NCBI GenBank assembly: GCA_016584305.1
Contig: JACEEZ010022538.1
Coordinates: 254,041-318,040, forward strand
Direction of reading: 5' to 3'
DNA: 64,000 nucleotides
Source of the DNA: Chionoecetes opilio
Taxonomy: Eukaryota > Arthropoda > Malacostraca > Decapoda > Majidae
The notes beneath the pieces were generated by a model, which was not told the origin of the DNA, made no database searches, and saw only the letters and a program-made list of their open reading frames with translations. Every line of letters begins with the position of its first letter. The first letter of the stretch is position 1. A program made the translations under genes and the position numbers. This document shows, piece by piece, positions 61,658-64,000 of the stretch.

Positions 61658-62399
61658 GAAACCCCGCGAGTAATCAAATCCGCGAGCCTGAAACCCGCGA
61701 GTATGAAGGGTTTAGTGTATTCAGCAAGTCCGCTGCTTGAACAATGTGTCCGCCAGGCCACCACCTTGGACTCAGAATAGAAGCCTTCTGAGTCCTGTAC
61801 ATAGTCCTGCTGGCTCACAGTTCTTCATAGAGTTACACTAAGTAAAACAAAAACTACAATTATTTTCATGTGTTTGTTTTATAATGCTATGTAATGTCTA
61901 GGTTATACGTACACATCAATACGTTTCTTAATATCCATAAATGTTTGTTCATAATTATATTTCTATTGTCTCTATATGAAATAAACAGTGTTACGTATAA
62001 AAATTAACGTCGAACGGCCCGCGAATACCAAGCAACGGACTTTTTCAAACAACGGACACTTCAATTCTCCATTTACGTTAAATTGAGGGTCGAGTGTGAC
62101 ATTCCTTTAAGAGTTAAGCATTCCTAACAAAATGTACATTACAAGTACTGCAGGCTCCATGTATTACTAGTGGTGGTGTGGGCCTTTATCCATAGCCTGT
62201 GCCCCTGTCCCTATCTACCTAAAAAAAAAATGTATATAAAAATATAAAATGTATAATATCCTTCCCCCTATCTGCCCCCCTGTCCCGGGCTCACCTGCAC
62301 AATGCTGCGTGAGGGGTGGTGGTAGCGCACCTTCTTCAGGTACACGGTGTAGATGGCGCCGTTGTTGCGTTCCTCGCCCCATAGTCGCCACGTTGGCGC
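51159..62399 (-). CDS. Rgl: RalGDS/RGL-type Ral guanine nucleotide exchange factor, 13 exons, 5' end outside window
   Basis: Thirteen exons join in phase with GT/AG borders to 2172 nt, ending in TAG at 51159-51161 (723 residues). Numbering starts at the first exon visible here. Domain order is that of the RalGDS family, which loads GTP onto RalA/RalB downstream of Ras. About residues 12-190 form the RasGEF N-terminal (REM) region, including the GTLERLV and [12 protein letters not shown] motifs. About 200-515 form the CDC25 catalytic domain, with [40 protein letters not shown] and [19 protein letters not shown]. About 515-605 is a Ser-rich linker. About 605-715 is the RA domain ([36 protein letters not shown]), which binds Ras-GTP. 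Cytosolic action at membranes is inferred from the family. The N-terminal exon(s) must lie right of 62400 or beyond the window. RGL1/2/3 versus RalGDS orthology cannot be settled here; arthropods are usually said to have one such gene. Confidence 0.93.
51599..51733 (-). CDS. Rgl: RalGDS exon L (RA domain)
   Basis: 135 nt, phase 1/1, acceptor TTTCAG, donor GTGAGT. It encodes [20 protein letters not shown] and AMEKHGF, a near-exact match to the RalGDS RA core (NMYKSILVTSQDKAPAVIRK). The acceptor with the first 17 nt is duplicated at about 51934-51960. Confidence 0.94.
51934..51990 (-). pseudogene. Partial duplicate of RalGDS exon L start
   Basis: TTGTACATGTTCACGCCTGA and AACAATATTATAA repeat the exon L acceptor edge (51717-51750). 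Together with TGTTCCAT and GGCTGAACAAATAAGGTG repeats, this makes a tandem period of about 215 bp (51717-52090). Confidence 0.85.
52216..52707. mobile_element. hAT-type MITE in a RalGDS intron
   Basis: Ends CAGGGCCGGATTAT and the inverse of CAGACCCGGATTAT; target duplication CGTGTAAG / CGTGTAGG (7 of 8). It sits inside a copy of the CCACGTGTAGGTCTC repeat. It contains repeats of GGCCCTTTATCTCAAATAAA at 52455-52535. Confidence 0.88.
52790..52991 (-). CDS. Rgl: RalGDS exon K (linker and start of RA domain)
   Basis: 202 nt, phase 0 in and 1 out. A Ser/Thr/Pro-rich linker ([12 protein letters not shown] resembles the family SVHSAGSSSSD) leads into [16 protein letters not shown], the first beta strand of the Ras-association domain (family CCIIRVSLD). 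Confidence 0.92.
53158..53463 (-). repeat. SINE-B copy in a RalGDS intron
   Basis: Inverse copy of 12832-13147. The B box reads CTGGTTCGAATCC on the minus strand near 53395, and the head ends GCCTCCGTAGTGCAGTGGGT. Confidence 0.88.
53828..53943. repeat. 25-bp minisatellite, 4.5 units
   Basis: Unit TTGGAATCACACGGAACACA plus AAGGG, exact copies. In a RalGDS intron. Confidence 0.97.
54125..54254 (-). CDS. Rgl: RalGDS exon J (Ser-rich linker)
   Basis: 130 nt, phase 2 in and 0 out. It encodes a Ser/Asn/Asp-rich low-complexity linker ([27 protein letters not shown]) between the catalytic and RA domains. No fold is recognised; this is a likely phosphorylation region by composition only. Confidence 0.88.
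54785..54960 (-). CDS. Rgl: RalGDS exon I (end of CDC25 domain)
   Basis: 176 nt, phase 0 in and 2 out, acceptor GTGCAG, donor GTAAGT. It encodes [19 protein letters not shown] and the SCQIEP motif (family LSCELEP), then a basic tail (KIRKRA). Confidence 0.93.
55380..55520 (-). CDS. Rgl: RalGDS exon H (CDC25 domain)
   Basis: 141 nt, phase 0/0, acceptor TTTCAG, donor GTAAGA. It encodes [20 protein letters not shown] and [15 protein letters not shown], the classic final-third RasGEF motifs. Confidence 0.95.
56075..56239 (-). CDS. Rgl: RalGDS exon G (CDC25 domain)
   Basis: 165 nt, phase 0/0, acceptor ACCAG, donor GTAGGT. It encodes [20 protein letters not shown] and LLMKEGTAK, matching the family FSDENNYSLSRELLIKEGTSK. 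The donor and last bases are duplicated at about 55983-56000. Confidence 0.93.
56353..56717. mobile_element. TA-flanked Tigger-like MITE in a RalGDS intron
   Basis: Ends CAGTAAACCCTCACTTTAAC and the inverse CAGTAAACCCTCGCTTTAAC, TA at 56351-56352 and 56718-56719. 365 bp with a poly(G) run at about 56381-56404. Confidence 0.9.
56757..56867 (-). CDS. Rgl: RalGDS exon F (CDC25 domain)
   Basis: 111 nt, phase 0/0, acceptor CACAG, donor GTAAGA. It encodes [20 protein letters not shown] and PIYRLKKTW, the most conserved part of RasGEF domains. Confidence 0.94.
57176..57388 (-). CDS. Rgl: RalGDS exon E (CDC25 domain)
   Basis: 213 nt, phase 0/0, acceptor TTCAG, donor GTGGGT. It encodes [15 protein letters not shown] and [16 protein letters not shown], a catalytic-core segment. 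An Ala-rich loop ([11 protein letters not shown]) sits where mammalian RalGDS has a short charged loop. Confidence 0.93.
57772..57920 (-). CDS. Rgl: RalGDS exon D (start of CDC25 domain)
   Basis: 149 nt, phase 1 in and 0 out, acceptor GACAG, donor GTAAGC. It encodes [18 protein letters not shown], the FxxxDxxxxAxQLTxMD segment that opens RasGEF catalytic domains. The acceptor and first bases of this exon are repeated twice more upstream in the intron (see findings). Confidence 0.92.
57908..58262. repeat. ~135-bp array built from the RalGDS exon D acceptor
   Basis: GCAT(G/T)GGGGAAGCTGT is the real exon start (57909-57923). It recurs as GCATTGGGGAAGCTGTGAGT near 58043 and GCATTGGGGATCCTGCAAGT near 58181. 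Each is followed by TAACTCCCACACAATG and ACAAAACCA. Confidence 0.88.
58272..58521. mobile_element. TA-flanked Tigger-like MITE in a RalGDS intron
   Basis: Ends CACTGATACCTTGGAACTCG and the inverse CAGTGATACCTCGGAACTCG, TA at 58270-58271 and 58522-58523. 250 bp, almost all inverted-repeat arms rich in GGAATTCGAA. Confidence 0.9.
58599..58662. repeat. (AC)n microsatellite after RalGDS exon C
   Basis: About 31 AC units; (UG)n in the transcript, about 20 nt downstream of the exon C donor. Confidence 0.98.
58685..58866 (-). CDS. Rgl: RalGDS exon C (end of REM domain)
   Basis: 182 nt, phase 2 in and 1 out, acceptor CTAAG, donor GTGAGA. It encodes [18 protein letters not shown] and [10 protein letters not shown], the C-terminal REM segment (family WLDQYSEDF...FPCLKQL). 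A (TG)n run in transcript orientation begins about 20 nt after the donor. Confidence 0.92.
59075..59362. repeat. (AAAT)n/(AAAC)n compound microsatellite
   Basis: ATAAATAAACAAATAAATAA-type repeats of about 290 bp. The [12 protein letters not shown] reading frames are artefacts. Confidence 0.97.
59682..59887 (-). mobile_element. TTAA-flanked MITE, copy 6
   Basis: Ends CCCATTCACGCACAGAT and the inverse of CCCCTTGAGGCCCAGAA. TTAA on both sides (at about 59678 and 59888). It lies in a RalGDS intron. Confidence 0.85.
60158..60459 (-). CDS. Rgl: RalGDS exon B (REM domain core)
   Basis: 302 nt, acceptor TTGCAG, donor GTGAGT, phase 0 in and 2 out. It opens with an acidic run (DSDDDDE) and continues through the REM helices ([38 protein letters not shown]). 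An Ala/Ser/Asn-rich insert follows before HLCEDHMK. Confidence 0.93.
60480..60680. repeat. GAACATAAGAAAATAAG tandem repeats
   Basis: Seven to eight short units grown from the end of a CCACGTGTAGG-family repeat (60640-60712) in a RalGDS intron. Confidence 0.9.
60914..61717. mobile_element. TA-flanked MITE nested in the previous element
   Basis: Ends CAATAAACCCTTCATGCTCG and the inverse CACTAAACCCTTCATACTCG, both continuing CGGG, with TA at 60912-60913 and 61718-61719. It carries a LINE 3' fragment (61005-61375) and a poly(A) run (about 61600-61653). Confidence 0.85.
61005..61375 (-). mobile_element. LINE 3'-end fragment, second copy
   Basis: Minus-strand copy of the 46560-46885 repeat, including the 3' part with ACTGGCCAAG and AAATGGGTAACAC. 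It lies inside the TA-flanked element 60914-61717. Confidence 0.6.
62295..62399 (-). CDS. Rgl: RalGDS exon A (35 codons, start of REM region)
   Basis: Acceptor CTGCAG and donor GTGAGC, phase 0 at both ends. It encodes [20 protein letters not shown], the conserved segment just before and into the RasGEF N-terminal domain. No start codon is identified, so coding sequence continues upstream. Confidence 0.9.
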
Positions 62400-62855
62400 C
62401 TGCAGGAGGGAGAGAGAAGACAGGTTAGTGCCGTGACAAGGGTCGGGTCGTGATGCAAAGACTACGGAAATACAACAACATAACCAAGAATAACTTATGA
62501 AAAATTATTAACCATTAATTATTAACACATGGAAATCAACAGTGAGACATAGAGAGAATAGTACAAGGAGTGATAAGAATACCCTATTGAGACTCTTAAG
62601 CACACATGAAAATCAAAAGAAATCGAGGGACTAGAGAAGATAGATACAGATAGTTGGCAGCGTGGCATCCACCCTCTAACCTCAAAAGACACGATGGGAA
62701 AATCTTACGTTAAACAGAAAGATGATAATGATGTAACGACTAATGAAATATAACTACATCGTTTAACAAAGAATACCCTACTATGTGAAAGACTTTACCA
62801 TACAAACAGACACAATAGTACAAGGAGTGACAAGAATACCCTATGTGATATTCTT

Positions 62856-62892
<37 letters not shown>

Positions 62893-64000
62893 ACACCACA
62901 CACACACATGAAAATCAACAGAAAAAATAGAGAGGATCCAGAGAACAGGTTATTGCCGTGACAGAGTTGTAGTCATGAGGTAAAGACTAATGAAATGGAT
63001 ACAGATAATTGGAAGCGTAGCATCGGCCGTCTAACCTCAAGACATTACTACACCTTCCTTCCAATATCTTGATCTTGGTATTGTTATATTATCATTACGG
63101 GAAATCTGACGTTAAACAGAAAGATGAGAATGATGTAATGGCTACTGAAATATAACAACATGGTTTACCCAGAATACTTGATGTGAAATACTTAAACACA
63201 CACACACAACTAGGTAATTAGGTAAACTAGGTAAATACATGAAAACTAACAGTAAAAATAGAGAGAATAGTACAAGGACTGACAAGCTGAATAAAGAAAC
63301 TGAATAAAGAAGCTGAATAAAGAAGCTGAATAAAGAAGCTGAATAAAGAAGCTGAATAAAGAAACTATTTGAAAGACATTAAGAAACACAATTTTGCCGC
63401 AATAACTTAAGACAATGACATAGTAAAGGCTATGACTAGTGATGAGACTATAGCAGATATACAGGAATAGGATCAAGCATAAAGAATGTGAGGTTTAAAT
63501 AGACGACCTAACTAATAAAACTTTCTCCTTATATCAAAACTAGGTAGATACAAGAACCCATCATAAAGTATTAGATGCGAGGATAAAATAAAGGATAAAA
63601 TAGTGAAGGCTAAATATTCATACATTTTCACCCCTTGAGGCCCAGAACGTATATTTCCATGGTAATTTGGCGACCATTATAGACGATTTTAATTAATATA
63701 GACCATTTCATATATATATCCCCTGTATTTTACCCTTTTCCACTAGCTAATTTGGTATATATTCAGTTAGTTTTCGTAATTTTATAGAACGAACGCATAC
63801 AATTTTTTCTAGCCAAGGAAAGATCTGGGCGTGAAGGGCTATGGAGACTAGATGCTTTGCCCCCTATGAGGTTAAGTGTTGGGTGGAGAAGGCAGGGAGA
63901 TGCAGGGTTATATTAATAGGGGTTAAATGTCACCTATGAGAGAGCAGCTTTCTATATACTGTAATTGCACCGTTCACAATCTCTCTCTCTCTCTCTCTCT
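62400..64000. other. RalGDS 5' intron / unassigned sequence
   Basis: No exon recognised. A ~500-bp degenerate direct repeat is visible: 62480-62850 (AATAGTACAAGGAGTGA, CGTTAAACAGAAAGATGA) recurs at 62900-63270. There is an (AC)n run at 62859-62906, a 13-bp GCTGAATAAAGAA array at 63283-63363, a TTAA-type MITE at 63632-63838, and (TC)n at the very end. Confidence 0.6.
63632..63838 (+). mobile_element. TTAA-type MITE, copy 7, degenerate ends
   Basis: Same body (TAATTTGGTATAT, CAGTTAGTTTTCGTAATTTT) but the flanks no longer read TTAA (TTTTCA ... GGGCTATG). Confidence 0.75.

Larger units (their letters stand above)
60770..62091. mobile_element. Tigger-like MITE, second copy, interrupted
   Basis: Related to 43618-44249 throughout (CATCTGCT..., AAGCGGACCAAAC, GACTCAGAATAGAAGCCTTC, TTAAATTGAGGGTCGAGTG). 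The left end is locally repeated (CCTCAATTTAG twice). It is split by the element 60914-61717. Confidence 0.75.

Overview
This is a window of a repeat-saturated animal nuclear genome. The genes are split by spliced introns with GT/AG sites, and there is no bacterial-type operon structure. Introns and spacers are packed with long (AC)n, (AG)n, (TAG)n and AAAT/AAAC arrays, tRNA-derived SINEs, non-LTR retrotransposon pieces and many small DNA transposons. This texture, plus animal-type TMX3 and RalGDS genes, suggests an arthropod, most likely a decapod crustacean. The lineage is an inference, not proven by any single sequence.

Host genes. (1) A RalGDS/RGL-type Ral guanine nucleotide exchange factor lies on the minus strand (51159-62399). 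Thirteen in-phase exons give 723 residues with REM, CDC25 and C-terminal RA domains; the N-terminus lies beyond the right side. (2) A TMX3-type ER transmembrane protein disulfide isomerase lies on the minus strand (22347-48108). Eleven exons give about 418 residues, from the signal peptide through CGHC to the membrane span; the final tail exon is not securely found. (3) The last two coding exons of an unrecognised gene lie on the plus strand (11780-11900 and 15247-15315). It converges tail-to-tail with TMX3.

Layout. 1-11 kb is nested transposons: TA-flanked Tigger/pogo-like elements, a decayed hAT-like transposase inside a GATTAT-rich element inside a SINE, and TTAA-flanked MITEs. 11.8-15.3 kb holds the unrecognised gene, a LINE fragment and a pogo-type transposase fragment. 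15.3-22.3 kb is mostly non-coding, with one 1.2 kb inverted-repeat element. 22.3-48.1 kb is TMX3. Its introns hold a LINE, a 4.25 kb tandem duplication (hAT-like transposon plus one TMX3 exon), a 2.6 kb TA-flanked element, a Tc1-like fold-back and a hAT MITE. 48.1-51.1 kb is spacer and RalGDS 3' sequence; 51.2-62.4 kb is RalGDS.

No new biochemical system is evident. The strongest unusual signals are three. Minisatellite arrays in both genes are built from exon edges and reproduce splice acceptors many times. The 4.25 kb duplication looks at least partly like an assembly artefact. The transposon insertions are unusually well resolved, because empty-site copies of the same host repeats occur in the window.
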